This document shows, piece by piece, positions 9,077 through 16,191 of a DNA stretch of 22,523 bases; within the stretch, counting starts at the first letter, position 1; each line of letters starts with the position of its first letter. The notes under the pieces are model-generated. The model was not told the DNA's origin. It did no database searches and saw only the letters and a list, made by a program, of their open reading frames with translations. The stretch spans positions 1 through 22,523 of the forward strand of contig NZ_CANTKB010000041.1 in assembly GCF_947654165.1 (NCBI RefSeq), given 5' to 3'. Source of the DNA: an uncultured Blautia sp. (GTDB lineage: Bacteria > Bacillota > Clostridia > Lachnospirales > Lachnospiraceae). The position numbers were made by a program, and so were the translations under genes.

Positions 9077-10432
9077 TTATGCTTCCTCCCAAAGTGCTTC
9101 CAGCACTGCCTTGGCCTTCTGCAAAGTCTCTTCGTATTCAAATTCCAGGTCGGACTCACAGGTAATGCCTCCGCCAACTCCCAGGTGATAAACTCCATCT
9201 TTGTGAATGGCTGTACGGATAACAATATTCAAATCACAGTTTCCGTCAAAGGAAAAATACCCCATGGAACCCGTATATAAATTTCGTCTGTCATGCTCCA
9301 ACTCGTCAATGATCTCCATGGCACGGATCTTAGGTGCTCCTGTGATAGAACCGCCCGGAAAAGCTGCCGGAATCAAATCTACTGCCGTAAGACCTTCCTG
9401 CAGTTTTCCTACAATAGTTGTGACCAGATGAAAGACTGTGTCATATGTTTCCACTGCAAAATGCTCTGTCACACGGACACTTCCCGGTTCACAGACGTGA
9501 TTCAGATCATTTCTCTCAAGGTCTACGATCATCAGAAGTTCACTGCGGTCTTTGGAGGAATTCTTTAGTTCTTCCTTTAAAGCCTGATCCTCCTGAGGTG
9601 TCTCCCCTCTTTTTCTGGTGCCTTTAATCGGGCGTGTTTCAATACCCCCGTCTTTTACCTGCATAAAACGCTCCGGGGAAGCACTGACAACCTGAAAATC
9701 GCCACATTGAAAAAAGCCTCCGAAAGGTGCCGGATTATGGGTTCTTAAATAACGATACGCCTCGTAAGGATCCTTTTTGCTGTTCACCGTAAGCTGCTGA
9801 GTCATGTTGGCAATGTAAATATCCCCTTCTACAATATAGGAAATCATCCGGTCAATGGTCTGCTTATAATCTTCCTTTGTAAAGTTTGGTGTGAAAGGTG
9901 CAAGGTGCTCCTGCTTCTTTGGTCTGTGATAAGGTTCACAGGCTCTAATTTCTCTCATAATCCTGCTCACCGCATCTTTTTCTTCGGTCTCTCCTCTTAC
10001 GGTGAGATAAAGTTCCTGTTTTTCTTTATCGTCAATGAGCAAAAACGTATGGAAAACAAATAAGGCTTCCGGCATCTTAACCTTCTCTTCATGTCGGCTT
10101 TTTATCTGCTCGAATTTTCTTCCGTAGTCATAAGAAAAATATCCCAATCCGCCGGACACCAGGGGCAGATGGGTAGGATTTTCTTCCCGGTTCTGCTCCA
10201 GGTATTGTTTTAATGCCTGCTCCATACTTCCTTCTTGTGGTACATCATTTTTATAAAAAATACCGTTTTCTTCTTTAAAAATCAGATATGGCTGAAAGCC
10301 AATGACTGAATAACGCCCCAGTTGATTCTCCAGAGAAGAATCCAGAAACATAGCCATCGGTTCGTCCTTATAAAGTTCAAAGATATCCTCTGCTTTTTTG
10401 TAGAAGTCTAATTTATACACTTTTGTTTTCAT
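9077..10432 (-). CDS. pabB: Aminodeoxychorismate synthase component I
   Basis: Chorismate-binding enzyme that aminates chorismate with ammonia from PabA to give 4-amino-4-deoxychorismate. It has 451 residues. An N-terminal TrpE-like domain is followed from about 180 by the chorismate-binding domain. Diagnostic motif: ETRPIKGTRKRG at about 265-276. The Lys in PIKGT is characteristic of PabB, whereas anthranilate synthases have Ala there. Downstream are IVDLERNDLNHVCEPGSV, AAFPGGSITGAPKIRAMEII and YTGSMGYFSFDGNCDLNIVIRT, all typical. The start ATG lies inside the end of pabA (20-bp overlap) and the stop touches pabC, a translationally coupled trio. It is not trpE: no other trp gene is near and the PIKGT Lys argues against it. 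Confidence 0.95.
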   Translation of the reverse strand: MKTKVYKLDFYKKAEDIFELYKDEPMAMFLDSSLENQLGRYSVIGFQPYLIFKEENGIFYKNDVPQEGSMEQALKQYLEQNREENPTHLPLVSGGLGYFSYDYGRKFEQIKSRHEEKVKMPEALFVFHTFLLIDDKEKQELYLTVRGETEEKDAVSRIMREIRACEPYHRPKKQEHLAPFTPNFTKEDYKQTIDRMISYIVEGDIYIANMTQQLTVNSKKDPYEAYRYLRTHNPAPFGGFFQCGDFQVVSASPERFMQVKDGGIETRPIKGTRKRGETPQEDQALKEELKNSSKDRSELLMIVDLERNDLNHVCEPGSVRVTEHFAVETYDTVFHLVTTIVGKLQEGLTAVDLIPAAFPGGSITGAPKIRAMEIIDELEHDRRNLYTGSMGYFSFDGNCDLNIVIRTAIHKDGVYHLGVGGGITCESDLEFEYEETLQKAKAVLEALWEEA

Positions 10433-11027
10433 GTTTTCCCCACCATCCTCTGCATATTTCTGTAAAGTTTTTCAGCAGTTCATGTCCATACTCCGTCAGT
10501 ACCGCTTCCGGATGAAACTGCACACTGTATATCGGAAATTCCCGATGATGAAGCCCCATGATAACTCCATCCTCGGAAGATGCATCAATCTCCAGACAAT
10601 CCGGAAATCTCTCCTTGCTGACCACCAGGGAATGATAACGTGTCACCTGATACTCTCCCGGAAGGCTCTGAAACAGCCCCTTCTGATTGGTCTGTATAGC
10701 AGTGACTTTTCCATGCATGGGTCTTTCTCCCTTCTCCACCTCTGCACCGAATACATGTCCAATAATCTGATGTCCCAGGCATATCCCCAAAATCGGAACT
10801 TTTCCAGTTAACTTTTCCACAATTTCCTTGCAATTTCCACAATCCTTTGGACTCTTTGGTCCCGGAGAGATCACTACACCTTCCAAATTCCCAGTCTCCA
10901 ACATTCCTTCTATTTCTTCTGCTGAAATCTTATCATTTCGCACTAATTCTACCTGTTCTCCACATTCTTCCAGATAACAAGTCAAGTTATACACAAAAGA
11001 ATCATAATTATCAACCATTAAGTACAT
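10413..11027 (-). CDS. pabA: Glutamine amidotransferase, aminodeoxychorismate synthase component II
   Basis: Class I glutamine amidotransferase of 204 residues that hydrolyses glutamine and hands ammonia to PabB. Motifs: MVDNYDSFVYNL at the N terminus, ISPGPKSPKDCGN near 53-65, nucleophile Cys83 in PILGICLGHQIIGHVFG, HGK near 105, and the catalytic His172 and Glu174 in YSVQFHPEAVLTEYG. PabA and TrpG cannot be told apart by sequence alone and some bacteria use one protein for both; the overlap with pabB favours PabA, with possible service to anthranilate synthase elsewhere. The ATG has AAAGGAGAACAGC in front. It is the first gene after a leader with a terminator-like hairpin (11064-11121). Confidence 0.94.
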   Translation of the reverse strand: MYLMVDNYDSFVYNLTCYLEECGEQVELVRNDKISAEEIEGMLETGNLEGVVISPGPKSPKDCGNCKEIVEKLTGKVPILGICLGHQIIGHVFGAEVEKGERPMHGKVTAIQTNQKGLFQSLPGEYQVTRYHSLVVSKERFPDCLEIDASSEDGVIMGLHHREFPIYSVQFHPEAVLTEYGHELLKNFTEICRGWWGKHENKSV

Positions 11028-11063
11028 GCTGTTCTCCTTTTTACCGGTATCCCTGTTCTTACA

Positions 11064-11121
11064 GAAAAAAGACTGCCAAAAAAGGCTCTTCTATTATTAA
11101 AGAACCTTTTCCGGCAGTCTT
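11064..11121 (-). terminator. Terminator hairpin in the pabA leader (candidate attenuator)
   Basis: On the minus strand AAGACTGCC (11121-11113) pairs perfectly with GGCAGTCTT (11077-11069), enclosing further complementary stretches (GGTTC/GAGCC, GGAAAAGG/CCTTTTTT), and is followed at once by TTTTTTC (11070-11064). It lies between the promoter at 11158-11187 and the pabA start, with only 36 bp left before the ATG. It may therefore stop transcription before pabA as an attenuator. It could also serve as terminator for the upstream broken nuclease gene. The plus-strand side lacks a T run. Confidence 0.8.
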
Positions 11122-11157
11122 CCGAGTATCGGGCACACCTGATATTTTTGTTGTCTC

Positions 11158-11187
11158 ATTGTACCATAGGTATGTCAGGACTGTCTA
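11158..11187 (-). promoter_or_regulatory. Sigma-A-type promoter for the pab operon
   Basis: On the minus strand TAGACA (11182-11187) and TACAAT (11158-11163) are 18 bp apart, each one base from consensus. Start of transcription would be near 11151, giving a leader of about 124 nt that contains the hairpin at 11069-11121. It sits 13 bp after the stop of the nuclease pseudogene. Confidence 0.65.
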
Positions 11188-11200
11188 TTTCTTTTTATCT

Positions 11201-12073
11201 CTATTTCTGAGCCTTGACCTCTTCCAGACGTTCTTTTGAAACATGCAATCTCTCCATTAGAATTTCATCATCTAAGACCCCCAGAAGATTTTTGATTATT
11301 TCTGTTTCTTTTTCATTCATGCCCTCTTGTTTTCCTTTTATTTCTCCTTCTTTTACTAGCATCTCTCCTAATCTTGTCATTTTCATTCCCTCCACAAACT
11401 CTTCCATATCAAGACCTTCTAAAAATTTATCTGCCATTGCGTATATCACCGCCTCTCTCTTCTGTATTTCTTCCTTTGTGACTGCTGTTTCTCCTCTGGT
11501 AATTTCACAAGCTATCTGCAACCTCTGTTTTATCCCAATTTCTCCTCCCATTAGAGGGCACAGGGTCAGACGCACTAATTCCTCTCTTGTAATAGGTTTC
11601 TCTGCATTCTTTTTTTCAAGCAGTTCTTTCAGAAAAATGTCTGCATTTTCCTTTTTCATAATGATTGGTATGATACGATAGGTGTTAATTCCCTCTGTAA
11701 ATTCTGTCATAGAATTTTGTATCTTCCCGGAAAAAAGCACATATGTGATAACACTTACACCATACTGCCTGCTGGCTGTCGCCTCTTATTGACGAAATCG
11801 TTTCAGCCCTGCAAGTCCCTCATTTTTACTCTGAAACTCAAAATGCTTCCAGGAACCATCCTCCATAATCAAATTGGTATCCTGATATAACTTTTGAATC
11901 TCCAAATGCACCTGCTCTGTAGGAGCAAACCCTACCACCTTTCCTTCAATCCCCCAAAAAGGCAGTAATTCTTCTGCAAAGAAATGCATTGCTGTCTTCA
12001 AAGCTGCATCCTCATGCTGAGACGCTTTAAAGGCAACTTCTCTTACCTCTTTCGGCTTTTCGTTTTGTGACAT
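11201..12073 (-). pseudogene. Rpn-family recombination-promoting nuclease/putative transposase, interrupted by an in-frame TAA
   Basis: Two open segments (12073-11786 and 11740-11201) lie in the same reading frame. Reading through gives ...GLKRFRQ-stop-EATASRQYGVSVITYVLFSGK..., a continuous Rpn/TIGR01784-like protein of about 290 residues with one TAA (11786-11788) where Tyr (TAT/TAC) would fit. The N-terminal part keeps the PD-(D/E)XK-like active site: LIMEDGSWKHFEFQSKNEG, with Asp and the ExQ motif. The C-terminal part has the usual Glu/Lys-rich tail (GEIKGKQEGMNEKE). Rpn proteins are DNA endonucleases linked to RecA-independent recombination and are often multicopy in Lachnospiraceae. The start has AAAGG 8 nt upstream and its own promoter. 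A C-terminal fragment could start at GTG 11740. A sequencing error at this base cannot be excluded. Confidence 0.85.
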
Positions 12074-12101
12074 ATTTTGTACCTTTACGGTAAAAAGTGT
12101 A

Positions 12102-12151
12102 CAGAGAAAACTCTCTGCTTACAATATAGCAAAAAAGAGTTTTACAGGCAA
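12102..12151 (-). promoter_or_regulatory. Promoter and leader hairpin of the Rpn-like gene
   Basis: Read leftward, TTGCCT (12146-12151) and TATATT (12123-12128) are 17 bp apart. Just downstream, CAGAGA (12102-12107), AAAC and TCTCTG (12112-12117) form a 6-bp hairpin near the 5' end of the transcript, ahead of the AAAGG ribosome site. The hairpin lacks a U tract and is not a terminator. Confidence 0.55.
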
Positions 12152-12240
12152 TGTTCTTTACCGAGTTTAGCCAATAAGGAGGTTGTTTCTTCTTCCAAAA
12201 CAAGAAGGCGACAAGGCCACATAAACTGATACCCTTTCAA
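12152..12240. other. Intergenic spacer with a small hairpin
   Basis: No gene seen. CTTCTT (12189-12194) and AAGAAG (12202-12207) form a hairpin that TTGT/ACAA can extend across an internal loop (about 12183-12214). A lone TTTAGCC at 12166-12172 lies two 52-bp periods (105 bp) before the first TAGCC motif of the adjacent array, so the array may once have extended this way. Confidence 0.35.
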
Positions 12241-12516
12241 AAAATAGGCTAAATCCTGCATAATAAGTATTATAGCCTACAAAAAAGAAGATCGAATAGG
12301 TGGGAAATGAAAAAAAGTTTCTTGTGGCCTACCAAAAACAAGCCCATATAGGTGGAAAAATAAAAAATCATCCTTATGACCTACCTTTGCCATAATAAAG
12401 GTAGGCTTTAATACACCGTATAAAAAATCTAGCCCATCTGCGAAGAAAAAAAGTAAGTGGAAATACACAGAATAAAATCTTTAGCCTATTTACGCCCTGA
12501 AAAAATAGGCTAAAAT
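12241..12516. repeat. Degenerate 52-bp-period array of alternating inverted motifs
   Basis: A forward motif, TAGG(C/T) followed by TA or GG, starts at 12245, 12297, 12349, 12402, 12454 (as TAAGTGG) and 12506. An inverted motif, roughly TNTAGCCTAC, starts at 12271, 12323, 12375, 12428 and 12480. Steps are 52, 52, 53, 52 (and 52); the single 53 falls at the same unit in both series, as expected from tandem duplication with one inserted base. Units are diverged but related: units 4 and 5 share AATACAC followed by ATAAAA. Two inverted-to-forward junctions are perfect hairpins: CCTACCTTT/AAAGGTAGG (12380-12405) and TTTAGCCTATTT/AAATAGGCTAAA (12480-12514). The period is about five DNA turns. Function unknown; it lies between the leftward nuclease promoter and the rightward methyltransferase promoter. 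Confidence 0.85.
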
Positions 12517-12574
12517 ATAGAATTTGAAAAAAACGAGTGATTCAAGATTCAAGAGGAATAAAGGAACTTCCGTA

Positions 12575-12712
12575 ATGAAATTAAAACTCCAGGCAGCGGT
12601 GGCACAGCAAATCAGGGAGGAGACAGAGGGTATTTCACATTTGTATTTTTCCAAAATCCCAGAGTCCAATCATGGTATTGCTTGCCTGCTCCCTTTCCTT
12701 CTGCTATACTAA
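12575..12712 (+). CDS. Doubtful 45-residue ORF, possibly a gene remnant
   Basis: An ATG with AAAGGAA about 8 nt upstream opens a 45-codon frame starting MKLKLQAAVAQQIREETEG and ending in a hydrophobic LLPFLLLY. I do not recognise it. The first half looks protein-like, the second half is compositionally odd and overlaps a candidate promoter for the next operon (12682-12710), so it may be the start of a truncated gene or a chance frame. Confidence 0.2.
   Translation: MKLKLQAAVAQQIREETEGISHLYFSKIPESNHGIACLLPFLLLY
12682..12710 (+). promoter_or_regulatory. Promoter of the methyltransferase-asparaginase-DUF1294-aroC operon
   Basis: TTGCCT (12682-12687) and TATACT (12705-12710) are separated by 17 bp; the -10 is one base from consensus, the -35 four of six. 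Transcription would begin near 12717, about 50 nt before the methyltransferase start. Confidence 0.55.
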
Positions 12713-12767
12713 GAGCGATACAAACACAATGACAACGATACATATATAAAATAGAAAGGATTTCGCC

Positions 12768-13637
12768 ATGTGGATTGCTGATCAATGGAAAGATTATGAA
12801 ATCATAGATACTTCAAAAGGAGAAAAACTGGAACGCTGGGGAGACTATCTCCTGGTTCGTCCGGACCCACAGGTCATCTGGGACACCCCTAAAACACACA
12901 AAGGCTGGAAAAAAATGAACGGACACTATCACCGAAGCAAAAAGGGCGGCGGTGAATGGGAATTTTTCGATTTGCCGGAACAGTGGACCATCCAGTACAA
13001 AACCCTTACCTTTAACTTAAAACCTTTCAGTTTTAAACATACCGGACTTTTCCCTGAACAGGCTGCAAACTGGGACTGGTTTTCTGAAAAAATCAGAAAT
13101 GCCGGACGTCCTGTCAAAGTTCTGAATCTCTTCGCCTATACCGGAGGTGCCACTCTGGCTGCCGCTGCTGCCGGAGCTTCTGTTACTCACGTAGATGCCT
13201 CCAAGGGTATGGTAGCCTGGGCAAAAGAAAATGCTGTTTCTTCCGGTCTGAAGGATGCCCCCATCCGCTGGCTGGTAGATGATTGTGTAAAATTTGTAGA
13301 GCGGGAAATCCGCAGAGGAAATAAATATGATGCCATCATCATGGACCCGCCTTCTTACGGAAGAGGTCCCAAAGGAGAAATCTGGAAGATTGAGGAAGCC
13401 ATTCATCCCCTCATCAAGCTTTGTACCCAGATTCTTTCTGACAATCCTTTGTTTTTCCTGGTAAACTCCTACACCACAGGACTTGCACCTGCTGTACTGA
13501 CTTACATGCTGGCAACAGAGTTAAAAAAATTCAACGGAACCGTAGATTCTCAGGAAATCGGTCTTCCTGTAAGCCAGACAGGGCTGGTTCTTCCCTGCGG
13601 TGCTTCCGGACGCTGGGAAAGCCGTGAAACTTTATGA
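12768..13637 (+). CDS. Class I SAM-dependent methyltransferase (rRNA methyltransferase-like)
   Basis: Predicted S-adenosylmethionine-dependent RNA methyltransferase of the RlmI/RlmK-related group (Methyltrans_SAM, PF10672 type), 289 residues. The N-terminal part (to about 110) has WGDYLLVRPDPQVIWDTP and a basic KKMNGHYHRSKKGGGEW segment suited to RNA contact. The Rossmann domain shows motif I VLNLFAYTGGATLAAAAAG at about 118-136, the acidic THVDASKGMVAWAKEN, and motif IV IIMDPPSYGRGPKGE around 191-205, then FLVNSYTTG. The target nucleotide is not predictable; no cytosine-5 type catalytic Cys context was recognised. AGAAAGGA lies upstream of the ATG. Its stop codon overlaps the asparaginase start (ATGA), so the two are translationally coupled. 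Confidence 0.88.
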   Translation: MWIADQWKDYEIIDTSKGEKLERWGDYLLVRPDPQVIWDTPKTHKGWKKMNGHYHRSKKGGGEWEFFDLPEQWTIQYKTLTFNLKPFSFKHTGLFPEQAANWDWFSEKIRNAGRPVKVLNLFAYTGGATLAAAAAGASVTHVDASKGMVAWAKENAVSSGLKDAPIRWLVDDCVKFVEREIRRGNKYDAIIMDPPSYGRGPKGEIWKIEEAIHPLIKLCTQILSDNPLFFLVNSYTTGLAPAVLTYMLATELKKFNGTVDSQEIGLPVSQTGLVLPCGASGRWESRETL

Positions 13638-14659
13638 AAAAGAAGATTCTGATTATTACCACAGGAGGCACCCTGGCCTGTGTCCAAGATGAAAAGGGAC
13701 TGATTCCCGGCCTCTCCAGCAGTGATATTTTATCTTATATCTCTGACATCACAGACTTATATGATGTGGATTTTTATGAGTTATTTCAATTAGACAGTGC
13801 CAATATTCAGCCTTCCAACTGGCAGGCAATGGCTGAGACTATATATGAAAACTATCTGTCTTATGACGGGATCGTGATTTTTCACGGAACGGATACCATG
13901 GCTTATACCTCCTCTGCCCTGTCCTTTATGCTGCTGAATATCCCCATTCCCGTGGTCATCACAGGAAGCCAGCTTTCTATTCTGAATCCGCTGGCAGATG
14001 CAGTAGAAAATTGCCGATGTGCCATCCATATGGCAGGCAGTGGAATGCCTGGTGTCTTCCTTGCCTTTAACCGAAAAGTGATTCTGGGAACCAGAGCTTC
14101 TAAAGTTCGGACTTCCAGCTTCCATGCTTTCGAAAGCATTAATTATCCCTATGTTGGCGAAATCAACTCCAGAGGACTGGATATCCGCCGCTCCTATATC
14201 CCCGGACCGAAGGGCTCCTGCGTACTGGAACGAAAATTAGAAGAAAAAGTATTTCTCATCAAACTGGTTCCCGGGTTCGACGGAAAGATATTCCAGTTTT
14301 TATATGAGCAAGGTTACCGGGGACTGATCATCGAGGCTTTTGGTATGGGAGGAATCCCGTCTATGTCTTCCGAAATCATTGATGAACTGCGGGATGTCAT
14401 TCAAAAAGGGATGATCGTGGTGGTAAAAAGCCAGTGTCCTTATGAGGGCTGTAATCTGTCCCTCTATGAAACAGGACGGATTGCCCTGGATGCCGGTGTC
14501 TTCCAGGCAAGTGACATGAGTACCGAAGCTGTGGTTACTAAAGTTATGTGGATTCTGGGAAAACACTGGGAACGAAAAAAAATAGAGGAAATGTTCTACA
14601 AAAATCTGGCAGGAGAAATCAGCACAGCCGAAGAGGACATATTCTATAAAGGAGTGTAA
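13634..14659 (+). CDS. ansA: L-asparaginase, cytoplasmic type I
   Basis: Hydrolyses L-asparagine to aspartate and ammonia. The 341-residue length fits AnsA-type asparaginases. The first catalytic threonine lies in ILIITTGGTLACVQDEKG near residue 11, and the second catalytic pair lies in GIVIFHGTDTMAYTSSALSFML around 80-101. VVITGSQLSILNPLADAVEN follows, and later YRGLIIEAFGMGGIPS. No signal peptide is present, so it should be cytoplasmic. It overlaps the methyltransferase stop by 4 bases and precedes the DUF1294 gene by only 4 bases. Why it travels with chorismate synthase is not evident from the sequence; nitrogen supply is a guess. Glutaminase side activity cannot be judged. Confidence 0.93.
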   Translation: MKKKILIITTGGTLACVQDEKGLIPGLSSSDILSYISDITDLYDVDFYELFQLDSANIQPSNWQAMAETIYENYLSYDGIVIFHGTDTMAYTSSALSFMLLNIPIPVVITGSQLSILNPLADAVENCRCAIHMAGSGMPGVFLAFNRKVILGTRASKVRTSSFHAFESINYPYVGEINSRGLDIRRSYIPGPKGSCVLERKLEEKVFLIKLVPGFDGKIFQFLYEQGYRGLIIEAFGMGGIPSMSSEIIDELRDVIQKGMIVVVKSQCPYEGCNLSLYETGRIALDAGVFQASDMSTEAVVTKVMWILGKHWERKKIEEMFYKNLAGEISTAEEDIFYKGV

Positions 14660-14663
14660 ACAC

Positions 14664-14933
14664 TTGGTAAAAAATATTGTAATGTACCTGATTGTTGTAA
14701 ACCTTCTGGCATTCATCTGCTTCGGGGTAGATAAGCAGAAAGCCAGAACAAACCAATGGAGGATCTCAGAAAATACGCTTCTGGGAATTGCCATCTGTGG
14801 CGGCTCTCTCGGTGCCATCTGCGGAATGCGTCTGTTCCATCACAAGACCAGACATCCAAAATTTTCTCTCGGATTGCCTGTCATACTGGTAATCCAGGCT
14901 ATCGCTGCCGTTATTTTATATACTGTGTTTTAA
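14664..14933 (+). CDS. DUF1294 family small membrane protein
   Basis: An 89-residue membrane protein with three hydrophobic segments at about 4-20, 40-58 and 70-88. The conserved family signature is clear: FGVDKQKARTNQWRISE, GGSLGAICGMRLFHHKT and RHPKFSLGLP, which match DUF1294 (PF06961). The function of this family is unknown. The start is TTG, chosen because AAAGGAGTG sits 9 nt upstream and no ATG precedes the conserved region. It is the third gene of the operon, between asparaginase and aroC, with 4-bp and 16-bp gaps. Confidence 0.9.
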   Translation: MVKNIVMYLIVVNLLAFICFGVDKQKARTNQWRISENTLLGIAICGGSLGAICGMRLFHHKTRHPKFSLGLPVILVIQAIAAVILYTVF

Positions 14934-14949
14934 AAGGAGGTCTGCTCTT

Positions 14950-16053
14950 ATGTATGGTTCTACATTTGGAAATACACTAAAAATCACTACCTGGGGAGAA
15001 TCCCACGGAAAAGGGATCGGTGTTGTCATTGACGGTTGTCCTGCCGGTCTTCCGCTGTGCGAAGAAGACATTCAGTGCTATCTGGACAGACGCAAACCCG
15101 GACAGTCTAAATTTACTACTCAGAGAAAAGAAGGTGATCTGGTAGAAATCCTTTCCGGTGTTTTTGAAGGCAAAACTACTGGAACTCCCATTTCTCTTAT
15201 GGTAAAAAACCTGGACCAGCGTTCCAAAGACTACAGCGAAATTGCTAATTATTACCGTCCCGGACATGCAGACCTAAACTACGATCGAAAATATGGTTTC
15301 CGGGATTATCGGGGAGGCGGACGTTCTTCGGGAAGAGAGACCATCGGCCGGGTAGCTGCCGGTGCTGTTGCCTCCAAGATATTAAAAGAACTTGGAATCA
15401 GCTTTTGTACCTATACCCTCTCCATCGGTCCTGTGACCATTGACCGGAATGCCTTTGATCCGGAAGAAATCCACAAAAACGCTTTGTACATGCCAGATGC
15501 TCAGGCAGCCAAAAAGGCTCAGGATTATCTGGAACAATGTATGAAAGAAACCAACTCTTCCGGCGGAATGGTAGAATGTGTCATCCATGGCATACCTGCC
15601 GGTCTCGGAGAACCGGCTTTTGAAAAACTGGATGCTGCACTGGCGAAAGCCATGTTCTCCATTGGTGCTGTAAAAGGTTTTGAAATCGGAGACGGTATGC
15701 ATGTCGCTCATTCTACCGGTTTACATAATAATGATGCCTATAGAATCAATGAGCAGGGACAGATCACCAAAAAAACAAATCACTCCGGTGGTATCACAGG
15801 TGGTATCAGCGACGGTTGTCCCATCGTCTTCCGTGCTGCCTTTAAGCCAACACCATCCATTGCATCCCTTCAGGAGACAGTAAACCGCCAGGGAGAAGAA
15901 ATTGAAATCCGAATCAAGGGACGCCATGATCCTATCATTGTCCCAAGAGCCGTGGTGGTAGTGGAATCCATGGCCGCTCTGGTGATCTTGGATGCACTTC
16001 TTGGCAGCATGACCACCCGCATGGATAAAATAAAAGATTTTTTCAGAGATTGA
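14950..16053 (+). CDS. aroC: Chorismate synthase
   Basis: Final enzyme of the shikimate pathway, converting 5-enolpyruvylshikimate-3-phosphate to chorismate with reduced FMN. It has 367 residues, the usual length. Family signatures are intact: YGSTFGNTLKITTWGESHGKGIG at the N terminus, DGCPAGLPL, RRKPGQSKFTTQR, RPGHADLNYDRKYGFRDYRGGGRSSGRET and GGISDGCPIVFRAAFKPTPS. (The longer strings are the family's PROSITE-like regions at about residues 1-25 and 100-130.) An AAAGGAGG ribosome site precedes the ATG. It is the last gene of its operon and is followed by a strong terminator. Its product is the substrate of the PabAB enzymes encoded about 4 kb to the left. Confidence 0.97.
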   Translation: MYGSTFGNTLKITTWGESHGKGIGVVIDGCPAGLPLCEEDIQCYLDRRKPGQSKFTTQRKEGDLVEILSGVFEGKTTGTPISLMVKNLDQRSKDYSEIANYYRPGHADLNYDRKYGFRDYRGGGRSSGRETIGRVAAGAVASKILKELGISFCTYTLSIGPVTIDRNAFDPEEIHKNALYMPDAQAAKKAQDYLEQCMKETNSSGGMVECVIHGIPAGLGEPAFEKLDAALAKAMFSIGAVKGFEIGDGMHVAHSTGLHNNDAYRINEQGQITKKTNHSGGITGGISDGCPIVFRAAFKPTPSIASLQETVNRQGEEIEIRIKGRHDPIIVPRAVVVVESMAALVILDALLGSMTTRMDKIKDFFRD

Positions 16054-16067
16054 AATTCTATCAGAAG

Positions 16068-16106
16068 GCTGTTACGCTAAACTTTATAGTGTAACAGCTA
16101 TTTCTT
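16068..16106 (+). terminator. Rho-independent terminator after aroC
   Basis: GCTGTTACGCTA (16068-16079) pairs with TAGTGTAACAGC (16087-16098), a 12-bp stem with one G-U, 7-nt loop, followed by TATTTCTTT. It begins 15 bp after the aroC stop. Confidence 0.88.
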
Positions 16107-16191
16107 TAAAAATTCTTTCGTTTTTTTACACGTTACTTTTAAACTTTGTACTTTACTATAACTATTGTAAAAGAGAACAGGAGATAACATT

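Noticed and set aside
9077..10432. Anthranilate synthase component I (trpE)
   Set aside because: The active-site motif is PIKGT with Lys, typical of PabB, and the neighbours are pabA and a class IV lyase rather than trp genes.
11028..11160. T-box or tetrahydrofolate riboswitch in the pabA leader
   Set aside because: No T-box TGGNACCGCG element and no recognisable folate riboswitch core were seen. Only a terminator and short alternative stems are visible.
11786..11788. Programmed recoding (selenocysteine or pyrrolysine) at the internal stop of the Rpn-like gene
   Set aside because: The codon is TAA, not TGA or TAG, and no recoding structure was seen; a simple nonsense change is more likely.
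12277..12468. 63-codon minus-strand frame running through the array
   Set aside because: The 52-bp period is not a multiple of three, so a repeat protein would shift frame each unit. Composition is Phe/Leu-rich from A/T bias and there is no ribosome site.
12241..12516. CRISPR array
   Set aside because: The period is regular, but the palindromic parts are only about 70% alike at best, the intervening segments resemble each other (units 4 and 5), and no cas gene is present.
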